50,399 nt of DNA, taken from the NCBI GenBank assembly GCA_038524325.1, contig JBCBIS010000005.1, positions 1-50,399 of the forward strand. The letters run 5' to 3'. Under the pieces are notes generated by a model, which searched no databases, was not told the origin of the DNA, and worked only from the letters and a program-made list of their open reading frames with translations. Shown in pieces: positions 34,819 through 42,817 of this stretch (its first letter is position 1; each line of letters opens with the position of its first letter). Both the position numbers and the translations under genes were made by a program. This DNA is from Thermohalobaculum sp038524325. GTDB lineage: Bacteria; Pseudomonadota; Alphaproteobacteria; Rhodobacterales; Rhodobacteraceae.

Positions 34819-36345
34819 TCAGAGCTCCAACTCCCCATCCAGAACGGCCACTGCGGCGCGGGCCTGATCGCCATCGTCAAAGGGGATCACCGCGCCGCCG
34901 ACCTCTTGTCCCTGTTCATGCCCCTTGCCGGCGATCAGCAGGCAGTCACGTGCAGATTTCAAGGAGTCGACGCCCGCCAGGATCGCCTCGGCCCGGTCAC
35001 CGATATTATCCGCCTCGGGACACCCTTCCATGACAGCGCTGCGGATCAGGGCCGGGTCCTCCGAGCGGGGATTGTCATCGGTCACGATCACGGCATCGGC
35101 GCCTTCGGCCATCGCCCGGCCCATCAGGGGGCGCTTGCCTGGGTCGCGGTCTCCCCCTGCCCCGCCGACCACGATCAGCCGGCCCGCGACGTGGGGGCGG
35201 ATCGCGCGCAAGGCCGAGACGAGAGCATCCGGCGTATGGGCATAGTCGACATAGACCGGCGCACCATTGACCCGGGTCGCGACATGCTCCATCCGGCCCT
35301 TCACCCCGGTCAGACGCGGCAGCGCAGCAAAGACCTCCTCCGCCGCGATCCCGGTGGCGAGCGCCAAGGCGGCGGCGATGGCAACGTTCTCGGCCTGGAA
35401 GGCGCCGATCAGGGGCAGGCGGATCGGCCAGAAGCGGCCCTGCCAAACCAGGGCGATCGACTGACCATCCGGCTCGAATCGCTGGTCATGGACCCTGAGA
35501 TCGGTCTCGGCCCCCGCGCCGACCGTGAGGAGGTCGAGCCCCCTGGCCCCGGCTATCTCGTGGACCTGCGGCAGGGTCGCGTCGTCCGCATTCGTCACCA
35601 CCACGCCATCCGATGGCAGCACCTCGCCGAAGAGCCGCAGCTTGGCCGCCACGTAATCGGCATGGCTGGCGTGATAATCCATATGGTCGCGGGTGATGTT
35701 GGTTAGCGCCGCCGCCCGCAGCCGCACCCCATCCAGCCGGTGTTGTGCCAGCCCGTGAGAGGACGCCTCCATCGCTGCATGACTACAGCCCTTCTCGGCG
35801 AGCCGGGCGAGCAGGGCGTGCAGCGTGATCGGCTCCGGCGTGGTATGCGACAGCGGCTCGTCAAAGCCCTCGCCTTCCACGCCGGTGGTCCCAAAGGCCG
35901 CGGCGCGCTCACCCGCGTACGCCCAGATCTGGCGGAGGAAATGCGCGGTCGAGGTTTTGCCATTGGTCCCGGTGACCGCCGCAATCACTTCGGGCTGGCT
36001 GGCATGGAACGCGCTGGCAAGACGGGCCAGTTCCGCCCGCGGGTTCTGGTGCAGGAAGAACGGCACCGGCAGATCGCCGATATCGCCCTTGGCCACCTCC
36101 AGCCCGGCGGGGGTGCAGACGACCCCGACCGCCCCCTGCCGCACGGCATATTGCGCAAAGCTGGCGCCGTCCAACCGAACACCCGGCATCGCGACGAAGA
36201 GGGTGCCGGGCCGGACCTTTCGGCTGTCGACGGCCAGCGCCTCGATCGGTGTCGAGGGGTCGGGCGCGGGCCCCGCCCAAGGCAGGCGCATCACACAGAT
36301 CTCGCCGAAGGTGCGGGCCGGAGGACGGGGCAGAAGCGGCGGCAT
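34819..36345 (-). CDS. murE: UDP-MurNAc-L-alanyl-D-glutamate--2,6-diaminopimelate ligase MurE
   Basis: Adds the third stem residue. The protein of 508 residues has ALAVDSRKVRPGTLFVAMPG, ATP loop GTNGKTS (126-132), the carbamylated-Lys region NITRDHMDYH and DNPRSED with DNPR at 424-427, the signature of ligases specific for meso-diaminopimelate, as expected for a Gram-negative wall. The ATG at 36345 overlaps the ftsI stop as TGATG; a GTG one codon earlier is an alternative. murF begins two bases after the stop. Confidence 0.96.
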   Translation of the reverse strand: MPPLLPRPPARTFGEICVMRLPWAGPAPDPSTPIEALAVDSRKVRPGTLFVAMPGVRLDGASFAQYAVRQGAVGVVCTPAGLEVAKGDIGDLPVPFFLHQNPRAELARLASAFHASQPEVIAAVTGTNGKTSTAHFLRQIWAYAGERAAAFGTTGVEGEGFDEPLSHTTPEPITLHALLARLAEKGCSHAAMEASSHGLAQHRLDGVRLRAAALTNITRDHMDYHASHADYVAAKLRLFGEVLPSDGVVVTNADDATLPQVHEIAGARGLDLLTVGAGAETDLRVHDQRFEPDGQSIALVWQGRFWPIRLPLIGAFQAENVAIAAALALATGIAAEEVFAALPRLTGVKGRMEHVATRVNGAPVYVDYAHTPDALVSALRAIRPHVAGRLIVVGGAGGDRDPGKRPLMGRAMAEGADAVIVTDDNPRSEDPALIRSAVMEGCPEADNIGDRAEAILAGVDSLKSARDCLLIAGKGHEQGQEVGGAVIPFDDGDQARAAVAVLDGELEL

Positions 36346-38042
36346 CACTCGGCCAATCCGACGGGGATCGAGGGGTATTTGCGCGCCTTGGCCCCATCGA
36401 TCGGGCGCAGACCCAAAAGCGGCGCGATGCGCCGCACGGCCTCGCCGGCAACCGGCACCGCCGTCCGGCTCGCCTCGCGCTTGCCGCTCTCGGGATCGGT
36501 CGGCTCGTCGAGCGAGATCAGGATCACATAGGCCGGGTCCGAGGTCGGGAACACGCCGGCAAAAGTCGCGATGACCCGGTCGTGGTAATAGCCGCCCTGC
36601 GGCCGGAACTTCTCGGCCGTCCCGGTCTTGCCACCGACTTCATAGCCGGGGATATCGGCGCGCAGCGCGGTTCCGCGATAGACCGTCTCGCGCAGCATCC
36701 GCATCATTTGCGAGGACACCCGGGGCGAGAAGATCTGCTCACCCGGCGGATTGCCGCCTTTGAACAGGGTCGGAGTCACCTTGCGCCCCTGATTGGCCAG
36801 GGTTGCATAGGCCGCGGCCAGATGCACCGGGCTGATCGAGAGGCCATGGCCGAAACTGATCGTGATGGTCGAGAGGTCGGTCCAGCTTGCCGGCAGGCGC
36901 GGGCGCGCCTGCTGCGCCTCGGAAAGCTCGAGCGGGGTCACCTCGAACATCCCCAGCCGCGCAAGCGCCGCCTTGAACCGCCTTGTGCCGACCCCAAGGC
37001 CAAGCCGGATCGCACCGACATTCGAGGAGCGCACGACCACATCCGTCACCGTCTGATCCGGGCGCGGCCGCTTGTCTTTGAACGTGTTGCGGCCATAGGT
37101 GACCGGGGTGACGGTGTCGATCAGCATGTCGGGGCTGGCGATCCCCACCTCCAGCGCGATGGCGGCGGTGATCACTTTGAAGGTCGAGCCAAGCTCGTAG
37201 AGACCCTGCGCCGCGCGGTTGAAACGCGGGTTATAGGCCGCCTCGCCGGTAAAGCGCTGCCGCGGGAGGTTTGGGTTGAAATCGGGTTTCGAGGCCATGG
37301 CGACGACCTCCCCGGTATGGACGCTCATCAGGATCCCGGCGGCCCCTTTGGCACCGAACCGACGCACTCCGGCATCGAGAACCTGCTCGAGCGTCATCTG
37401 CGCTGCGCTGTCGATTGAAAGGGTCAGCGGCTGGTCGGCCCGTGACGGGTCCGAAAGCCGGGCGTTGGCGAAGTGCTCGATCCCGGCATTGCCCACCTGT
37501 TCGGCGAAGGTGACACCTTCTTTCTCGGTCTTCACGCCGCCCAGGATATGGCTGGCGAGCGTGCCGGAAGGATAAACGCGGACCTCCCGCGCGGCGAAAT
37601 TCAGCCCGGGATTGCCCAGCTCCAGCACCGCCTGGCGCTGGCGCGGCGTGATCGGCCGCTTGATCCAGACGAAACGGGCATTGCGGGACAGCTTCTTCTC
37701 AAGTGCCTCGACGGCCATATCCGGCAGGATCTCGGCCAGTTGCGCGGCGGTTTTCACCGGGTTCGAGATCACCTTCGGGTTGGCATAAAGCGACCAGCCC
37801 GGCAGGTTGCCGGCCAGCAGCGCGCCATTGCGGTCCAGGATCTCGCCGCGCACCGGCTTGGCGGCCTGGAGGGAGGCGGCGATTTGCGGCTCCTCGGGGT
37901 CGTTCAGCGCGAGCAAGCCCATTCGGACCGATACCGCGCCATAGGCGAGGAGGAAGGCGAAGATCATCAGGCTCAGCCGCCAGTCATCCCTCGGCCGCAG
38001 CGATTGGCGGGTCGGATGGCTGAGCCGCGCGAGATCCGTCAT
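36345..38042 (-). CDS. ftsI: Septal peptidoglycan transpeptidase FtsI (PBP3)
   Basis: Class B penicillin-binding protein, the septal transpeptidase partner of FtsW. The 565-residue protein has one N-terminal membrane span (about 23-45), the pedestal motif VRGEILDRNG (64-73), and all active-site motifs: STFK (Ser286, Lys289), SSN (339-341) and KTGT (472-475). I chose the ATG at 38042, which overlaps the ftsL stop as ATGA and has GGAG upstream; an ATG four codons earlier is possible. The C-terminal tail is short. Confidence 0.96.
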   Translation of the reverse strand: MTDLARLSHPTRQSLRPRDDWRLSLMIFAFLLAYGAVSVRMGLLALNDPEEPQIAASLQAAKPVRGEILDRNGALLAGNLPGWSLYANPKVISNPVKTAAQLAEILPDMAVEALEKKLSRNARFVWIKRPITPRQRQAVLELGNPGLNFAAREVRVYPSGTLASHILGGVKTEKEGVTFAEQVGNAGIEHFANARLSDPSRADQPLTLSIDSAAQMTLEQVLDAGVRRFGAKGAAGILMSVHTGEVVAMASKPDFNPNLPRQRFTGEAAYNPRFNRAAQGLYELGSTFKVITAAIALEVGIASPDMLIDTVTPVTYGRNTFKDKRPRPDQTVTDVVVRSSNVGAIRLGLGVGTRRFKAALARLGMFEVTPLELSEAQQARPRLPASWTDLSTITISFGHGLSISPVHLAAAYATLANQGRKVTPTLFKGGNPPGEQIFSPRVSSQMMRMLRETVYRGTALRADIPGYEVGGKTGTAEKFRPQGGYYHDRVIATFAGVFPTSDPAYVILISLDEPTDPESGKREASRTAVPVAGEAVRRIAPLLGLRPIDGAKARKYPSIPVGLAE

Positions 38043-38494
38043 CGCCCGCTCCATGCTGCAGGGCGGATCGGCGGCAACGGCATGCCGAGATCCGCATCGC
38101 CGGAGGATTGGTCAGACAGCGCCTGCGCCCCCTCCTGCGGCGGCGCGCCGGCAATGGCGCGGGCCGTTTCGGAAAGCTCCGCCATCATCCGCTCGTCCAG
38201 GCTGACCGGCGGCGGATAGGGCACAGTGGCGACGAAGCCGAACCGGTCGGGCGCAAGCCGGGTCAGGCGCAGCCGGTCGTTATGCTGCGCGACCAGACGC
38301 TCCAACCGGTCGGGCGCGTTCAGCCAGGCCCATTCGACGCGCAACACCTGGGCCATCTCGCGCTCGGCAGACAATTCGGCGCGGAGCGCGTCCAAGCGGT
38401 CAAAAGCCTGCCGTGTCCGATAATTGACACCGTAAGCCCAGATCGCCACCGCAATCACCGACAGGATCGACAAGCAAAGCACCAGTCGTTTCAC
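38039..38494 (-). CDS. ftsL: Cell division protein FtsL
   Basis: Small bitopic protein bridging FtsQ and FtsB to FtsWI. The 151-residue protein has one membrane span (residues 3-21), then a coiled-coil-like segment (RLDALRAELSAEREMAQVL), and the ERLVAQHNDRLRLTRL segment matching the end of the FtsL zipper. The C-terminal 60 residues are Pro- and Ala-rich and longer than in enteric FtsL. Assignment rests on position between rsmH and ftsI as much as on sequence, since FtsL diverges quickly. Confidence 0.9.
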   Translation of the reverse strand: MKRLVLCLSILSVIAVAIWAYGVNYRTRQAFDRLDALRAELSAEREMAQVLRVEWAWLNAPDRLERLVAQHNDRLRLTRLAPDRFGFVATVPYPPPVSLDERMMAELSETARAIAGAPPQEGAQALSDQSSGDADLGMPLPPIRPAAWSGR

Positions 38495-39486
38495 GCACGT
38501 TTCTCCATCAAAGCCTCAAGCGGTGGCAAATCCGGCAAGCCCAGCGCCTTGGGCGACGGCGCGACGGCGGGCGCGTCACGCCGGGTCGCCGCGCGCAGAC
38601 GGGCGGAGCGTGCCCGCGGATTGGCGGCGATCTCGGCCTCCAGCGCGGTCACGGGCTTGCTCGGCCGGTCAAAGCGCGGCGCGGGGCCGAGCTGTTGCGG
38701 CGCATGGCGCGAACCCTGAGACGCGGCGCTGCTGGCCACCTGGAAAAAGCGCTTGACGATCCGATCTTCCAGCGAATGGAAGGTAACGACGGCGAGCCTG
38801 CCGCCGGCGGGGAGAACCTCTTCGCCGCAGGCCAAGGCATCGACAAGCTCGCGCAGTTCCTCGTTTACCGCGATGCGCAGCGCTTGGAACGTGCGGGTCG
38901 CCGGGTGGATCTGCCCGGGCCGCGGCGGTGGCAGGGCACCGGAGACGATCTCGGCAAGCTGCCCGGTGGTGGTGATCTCTGCCATGTCCCGCGCGACCAC
39001 GATGGCCTTCGCGATCCGACGGGCGGCGCGATCCTCGCCATAGTGATGGATGATATCCGCCAGCACCCGTTCGGCACAGCCATTGACCAGGTCGCGAGCC
39101 GAGGCGCCATCGCTGCCCATGCGCATATCCAGCGGTCCGTCACGCAGAAAGCTGAACCCGCGCTCGGCCCGGTCGAGCTGCATCGAGGAGACGCCGATAT
39201 CCAGAACCACCCCGGCCGGCGGTGCCGCGGAATGGGTCCGGGCGATCTCGGCCAGATCCGAGAAAACCCCCTCGACCAGCACCAGACGGGGGTGGGGCGT
39301 TGCGGCGGCGATGGCCGTCGGGTCGCGGTCAATGCCGATGACCTGGGCCGCCCCCGCCTCGAGCAGCGCCCGGCTGTAGCCCCCCGCGCCATAGGTGCCA
39401 TCGACAAACACGCCCCCTTCGACGGGCGCGAGAGCCGACAGCACCTGGGCAAGCAAGACGGGGGTATGGGGCGCGCTGACAACCAT
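38491..39486 (-). CDS. rsmH: 16S rRNA (cytosine1402-N4)-methyltransferase RsmH
   Basis: Methylates N4 of C1402 in 16S rRNA. The 331-residue protein starts with HTPVLLAQVL, has the SAM-binding motif VDGTYGAGGYSRALLEAG (28-45), LDIGVSSMQLDRAERGFSF, and FHSLEDRIVKRFF. The ATG overlaps the mraZ stop as TGATG, so translation is coupled to the MraZ repressor. ftsL overlaps its end by four bases. Confidence 0.96.
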   Translation of the reverse strand: MVVSAPHTPVLLAQVLSALAPVEGGVFVDGTYGAGGYSRALLEAGAAQVIGIDRDPTAIAAATPHPRLVLVEGVFSDLAEIARTHSAAPPAGVVLDIGVSSMQLDRAERGFSFLRDGPLDMRMGSDGASARDLVNGCAERVLADIIHHYGEDRAARRIAKAIVVARDMAEITTTGQLAEIVSGALPPPRPGQIHPATRTFQALRIAVNEELRELVDALACGEEVLPAGGRLAVVTFHSLEDRIVKRFFQVASSAASQGSRHAPQQLGPAPRFDRPSKPVTALEAEIAANPRARSARLRAATRRDAPAVAPSPKALGLPDLPPLEALMEKRA

Positions 39487-39953
39487 CAGAACAGCTTTCC
39501 GAGGCGGATCGGGGCCGCCTTCGCTGGCTTCTGGGCATAGCGCGCATCGTGTTCGGATTTCTCCCAGATCTCGAACGCCGCCCCATCGCCGCGAAACACA
39601 AGGTCGCCGCCATTTGGGCAGCCAAGCTGGGCCCGATGCTCGCGGCCGAGGACAAAGCGCCCGGTATCCTCGACCGACACCATGCGGGCAGAGGCGATAT
39701 AGAGTTGGCGCGTCGCCTCCTCTTCCTCCTCACTGCCATAGTCGATTTCGCGCAGGCGCTGGACGAGGCCGCGATGCCCCTCCTTCGACAATGCCTGAAG
39801 GCAGGATTTGTCGCTCGGCGGCAACAGCACGAACTCATTGGCGGAGCCCTGGTCGCGCAGCGCCTCACGGAAGTCCGAAGGCAGAGACACGCGGCCCTTC
39901 GCATCGAGGCGATGTTCGAAGGACCCTACGAAATATCTGCTCAGCTCGGTCAT
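39486..39953 (-). CDS. mraZ: Transcriptional regulator MraZ
   Basis: First gene of the dcw cluster and a DNA-binding repressor of it. The 155-residue protein has two AbrB-like halves, with the motif RLDAKGRVSLPSDFRE (Asp17, Arg21) in the first and SVEDTGRFVLGREHR (Asp96, Arg99) in the second. A Glu-rich linker lies near residue 75. Upstream lie about 200 bases of leader with an internal terminator, and three 10-bp-spaced GGGA repeats that match known MraZ boxes. This implies negative autoregulation of the whole cluster. Confidence 0.96.
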   Translation of the reverse strand: MTELSRYFVGSFEHRLDAKGRVSLPSDFREALRDQGSANEFVLLPPSDKSCLQALSKEGHRGLVQRLREIDYGSEEEEEATRQLYIASARMVSVEDTGRFVLGREHRAQLGCPNGGDLVFRGDGAAFEIWEKSEHDARYAQKPAKAAPIRLGKLF

Positions 39954-39984
39954 CGTCCCCTGCTGCGCCCCAGCCTCTGGAAGA

Positions 39985-40019
39985 GGAAAAGGGCGGACCG
40001 GGTCTCAGCCAGTCCGCCC
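39985..40019 (-). terminator. Intrinsic terminator inside the mraZ leader
   Basis: On the minus strand GGGCGGAC (40019-40012) pairs perfectly with GTCCGCCC (39998-39991), 13-base loop, followed by TTTTCC. It lies 32 bases before the mraZ start codon, so transcription of the dcw cluster must read through it. Termination here would release a small RNA from the leader. Confidence 0.85.
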
Positions 40020-40147
40020 CCTGTCCCTCGGAGATCACGCGTGTTTTCTTTGATGCCTGCGCTTGTCTCTCTTGCTCTTCGTTCATCGGGCACCGGCCGG
40101 AGCGCCTGTATGAACCTGCTTTATGTTTTTGATCCGGCTGGTGCCAT
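39985..40147 (-). ncRNA. upsM: UpsM-like small RNA from the dcw leader
   Basis: In Rhodobacter sphaeroides the dcw cluster is preceded by a long 5' leader from which partial termination yields the small RNA UpsM, later processed by RNase E with help from the small RNA StsR. The same layout is visible here: a promoter candidate, no good reading frame, a strong terminator, then mraZ. I cannot align to the reference, so the name rests on position and architecture. The 5' end is uncertain; a CATAAT -10-like element further upstream (40193-40188) would lengthen it by about 30 bases. Confidence 0.65.
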
Positions 40148-40153
40148 GTCAGT

Positions 40154-40182
40154 GTGATACTCAGGTTTAGATGGTTCTGCAA
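40154..40182 (-). promoter_or_regulatory. Candidate promoter of the dcw cluster
   Basis: On the minus strand TTGCAG (40182-40177) and TATCAC (40159-40154) are separated by 17 bases. Predicted start near 40147. The -35 element abuts the first MraZ box, so bound MraZ would contact or block polymerase. Confidence 0.4.
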
Positions 40183-40206
40183 GGGATATTATGGGATTTA
40201 AGGGGA
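40182..40206. promoter_or_regulatory. MraZ operator: three direct repeats at 10-bp period
   Basis: On the plus strand AGGGA (40182-40186), TGGGA (40192-40196) and GGGGA (40202-40206) are separated by exactly five AT-rich bases each. This matches the known MraZ box layout of NGGGN pentamers with 5-bp spacers on one face of the helix. A degenerate fourth unit TGGTT lies at 40172-40176, in register. It sits upstream of mraZ, next to the candidate promoter. Confidence 0.75.
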
Positions 40207-40301
40207 ATTCGGAGAGTAATGATTGGTAAAACACCTCCGAAATGCGAACTAAAAGAGAACAAACAGAACGCTCCTCATGGGACGGCATGGGATCGCCTGG
40301 A

Positions 40302-40334
40302 ATCGAAAAGGGCGCGCCCCGGGGGAGCGCGCCC
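40302..40334 (-). terminator. Rho-independent terminator after dctM
   Basis: On the minus strand GGGCGCGC (40334-40327) pairs with GCGCGCCC (40317-40310), followed by TTTTCG. It starts 23 bases after the dctM stop and insulates the dcw promoter region from the TRAP operon. Confidence 0.85.
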
Positions 40335-40357
40335 TGTCTGTCTCGCTGATGGGGGAT

Positions 40358-41980
40358 CTAGCCGAAGACGTAATTCATCAGCCAAAGCGCGAGCTGCGGG
40401 AATTCGAGCACCAGCAGAATGCCGATCACCTGCAAGGTCACGAAAGGGATGATCCCGCGATAGATCTCCTGCATCTTCACCGATCTCGGCGCCACGCCCT
40501 TCATGTAGAAAAGCGCAAAGCCAAAGGGCGGGGTCAGAAAGCTGGTCTGCAGATTGACCGCCACCAATATGGCGAACCAATAGATCACCTGCGCTTCGAC
40601 ATATTGGATCTGAGCCTGGTTCGTCGGCGCCTCCAGACCGACATGGGTGGCGAATTCCGGCGCCAGAGCTTTGATGACCGGCGCGAAGACCGGCAGGATG
40701 ATCAGGGTAATCTCGAGGAAGTCGAAGAAGAATCCCATCAGGAACACGACGAACATCAAGAGCAGGAGCAGCGGCCAGGGGCCCAGCTCCAGCCATTCGA
40801 TGAACTCGATGATCAGATCCTCGCCATAGACGTTCCGGAAGATGGTCGAGAACGCGGTGGCCCCGATGAAGATGAAGAAGATCATCGCCGTGGTCAGCGC
40901 GGTCCGGTGAACCACGGCGGTCAGCACATCGCGGCTGAGCGTGCCGTTCACCCCCGCCAGGATCAGCGAGCCGAAAGCGCCAACGCCGGCCGCCTCGGTC
41001 GGTGTCGCCCAGCCGGCAAAGATCGAACCGAGCACAAGGACGATCAAGAAGACCGGCGGCACGAAGCCCCTCAGGATCCCACCGAACAGCGAGTTGCCCT
41101 CGCGCTTGCCCATCCACATCGCGATCCCGAAGACAGCGAGGAAACCGAGGAGCGGCCAATTGATATCCTCGTTCAGCCCAAGAACCTCGCCCTCATAGGC
41201 CAAGAAAATCGCGAAGGCAGAAATCCCCAGGAATGTCAGCACATTCGCCCGGCTCGACGGCTTGAGGTCGAGCTCATCCTCGGTGATCGGCGGGGCCAGG
41301 CTGGGATTAATCGTGGCCACCGTCATGATGTAGACGAAGTAAAGCCCCGACAGGAGCAGACCGGGAATGATCGCCCCGACAAACAGGTTGCCGACCGAGA
41401 CCGCCAGCAGATTGGCCATCAGCACCAGCATGATCGACGGCGGGATCAGAATCCCCAAGGTCGCCGAGGCCGCGATCGTTCCAGTGGCCAGCGAGGGGGA
41501 ATAGCCACGTTTGAGCATGGTCGGCAGGGCCAGCAGGGTCATCATCACGACCGAGGCGCCGATGATCCCCGTGGTCGCTGCCATGATCGTTCCCATGACC
41601 GTCACCGACAGCGCCAGACCGCCGGGGATTCTGCGCAACATGATGGTCAGGATGTTCAGCAGGTCCTCGGCCACCCGAGACTTCTCCAGCATCGTTCCCA
41701 TGAACACGAAACAGGGGATCGCCACGAGTATCGGGTTCTGCACCGCGCCTGACGCGCCATCGCCCCCCCAGACCCTCTGGATCACCTGGAAGAACACCGC
41801 GAAATCCAGGATGTCGAGATAGATGGCCCACAGGCCGAACAGCACCGAAACCCCGCCGAGCGCAAAGGCGACCGGCATGCCGGTGAACAGCATCAGCGCC
41901 AGCACCAGGAACATATAGGCGCCGATATACTCGTAGAGGTGGTCGTAGATCGGCTCCCACAGCTCAGTCAGAAACTCCAT
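40358..41980 (-). CDS. TRAP transporter large permease subunit (DctM family)
   Basis: The 540-residue membrane subunit that moves substrate with sodium. It has about 13-14 hydrophobic spans; typical DctM stretches include PILVAIPCFVFMGTMLEKS, TIMAATTGIIGASVVMM, IAASATLGILIPPSIMLVL and GSIFAGWATPTEAAGVGAFG. The ATG at 41980 has GAGGGG just upstream, four bases after dctQ; an open frame up to 42196 is inside dctQ. The protein is longer than the usual 430 residues, with an insertion between the two halves around the NINWP-like segment, as in TakM-type subunits. Confidence 0.95.
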   Translation of the reverse strand: MEFLTELWEPIYDHLYEYIGAYMFLVLALMLFTGMPVAFALGGVSVLFGLWAIYLDILDFAVFFQVIQRVWGGDGASGAVQNPILVAIPCFVFMGTMLEKSRVAEDLLNILTIMLRRIPGGLALSVTVMGTIMAATTGIIGASVVMMTLLALPTMLKRGYSPSLATGTIAASATLGILIPPSIMLVLMANLLAVSVGNLFVGAIIPGLLLSGLYFVYIMTVATINPSLAPPITEDELDLKPSSRANVLTFLGISAFAIFLAYEGEVLGLNEDINWPLLGFLAVFGIAMWMGKREGNSLFGGILRGFVPPVFLIVLVLGSIFAGWATPTEAAGVGAFGSLILAGVNGTLSRDVLTAVVHRTALTTAMIFFIFIGATAFSTIFRNVYGEDLIIEFIEWLELGPWPLLLLLMFVVFLMGFFFDFLEITLIILPVFAPVIKALAPEFATHVGLEAPTNQAQIQYVEAQVIYWFAILVAVNLQTSFLTPPFGFALFYMKGVAPRSVKMQEIYRGIIPFVTLQVIGILLVLEFPQLALWLMNYVFG

Positions 41981-41984
41981 CCCC

Positions 41985-42671
41985 TCAGCCCCCGTTACCG
42001 GCCCTGTCGCGGGCCTCTTCTTCTTCGCGCAGCGCCCGTTCGGCAGCCTCGCGCGCTTTTTCCAATTCGGTCTGCACATCGGTGAAAATGGCCAACCCGG
42101 ACAAGGCCTGGTCCTGCTGCTCCGCAGAGCCTTTGAGATAGACCCAAAGCCGCCCCATCGTTGCCAGTACCGAGAACATGGCGAAGATGAAGCCAATGAT
42201 CACAAAGCTTTTGATGATCCAGCGCTGCGGGATCCCGGTGAGGGATTCCGACCCCTCGCCCTGGCTGTAGGACAGCGAGACAAGGTTCCAGGAATAGACG
42301 ATCATCAAGACCAGGAAAGGCACCGCCAAGATCAGAAGCCCAAAGAACTCCAACCAGGCCTGCCGCCGACGGGGCAGCATCTCTCGGAAGATATCAACGC
42401 GGACATGGGCATTGGCCAGATAGCCGAAGCCGAAGACCAGCATCATGAGCGCCCCGTGGAAATGCCATTGCAAATCCTGAAGGATCGTCGAGATCGAATA
42501 GCCGTATTCGATCGAGAAATCCGAGAAGTAGAGCCGGGTCGCATCGATCTTGCGCGTGACCACGTCGAAGATAATCACGAAGATCAGCGGGATCATCAGC
42601 CAACCGGCGAGCTTGCCGATGCTGCGCGCGAGACGATCCATGACGTTCGCGGCTTTGAGAATGACATCCAT
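41985..42671 (-). CDS. TRAP transporter small permease subunit (DctQ family)
   Basis: The 228-residue small membrane subunit that pairs with DctM. It has four hydrophobic spans, beginning KLAGWLMIPLIFVIIFDVVTRK, and a central segment FGFGYLANAHVRVDIFREML typical of the family. The C-terminal 45 residues are a charged Glu- and Arg-rich coiled tail, which is longer than in ordinary DctQ. The ATG at 42671 lacks a strong ribosome-binding site; upstream in-frame starts at 42707 and 42743 are weaker still. Confidence 0.9.
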   Translation of the reverse strand: MDVILKAANVMDRLARSIGKLAGWLMIPLIFVIIFDVVTRKIDATRLYFSDFSIEYGYSISTILQDLQWHFHGALMMLVFGFGYLANAHVRVDIFREMLPRRRQAWLEFFGLLILAVPFLVLMIVYSWNLVSLSYSQGEGSESLTGIPQRWIIKSFVIIGFIFAMFSVLATMGRLWVYLKGSAEQQDQALSGLAIFTDVQTELEKAREAAERALREEEEARDRAGNGG

Positions 42672-42750
42672 GTTCAAGATCCGGTTTAGTGAGCCGTCCG
42701 TCGGCATCGACCGCGCATCAGGCGGCCCTTCCCCCAAGAGCAAGAGTGAG

Positions 42751-42784
42751 AAAAGACCGGCGCGTGAGAAAGGTCGCGCGCCGG
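42751..42784 (-). terminator. Attenuator-like hairpin between dctP and dctQ
   Basis: On the minus strand CCGGCGCG (42784-42777) pairs with CGCGCCGG (42764-42757), 12-base loop, followed by TTTTCTC. It lies in the 146-base gap after the binding-protein gene. A leaky terminator here would make more periplasmic binding protein than membrane subunits, as is usual in TRAP operons. Confidence 0.75.
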
Positions 42785-42817
42785 CCCACTGTCGCTATCG
42801 AGCGTGCTGCAACAGGC

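Noticed and set aside
39865..40086. A small leader ORF starting MNEEQERQAQ in the mraZ leader
   Set aside because: It runs through the terminator stem and overlaps mraZ in another frame; it has no good ribosome-binding site and no run of regulatory codons, so it is not supported as a leader peptide.
40277..41752. A 491-codon plus-strand frame
   Set aside because: Antisense to dctM; composition is His/Gln/Arg/Asp-rich and no domain is visible.
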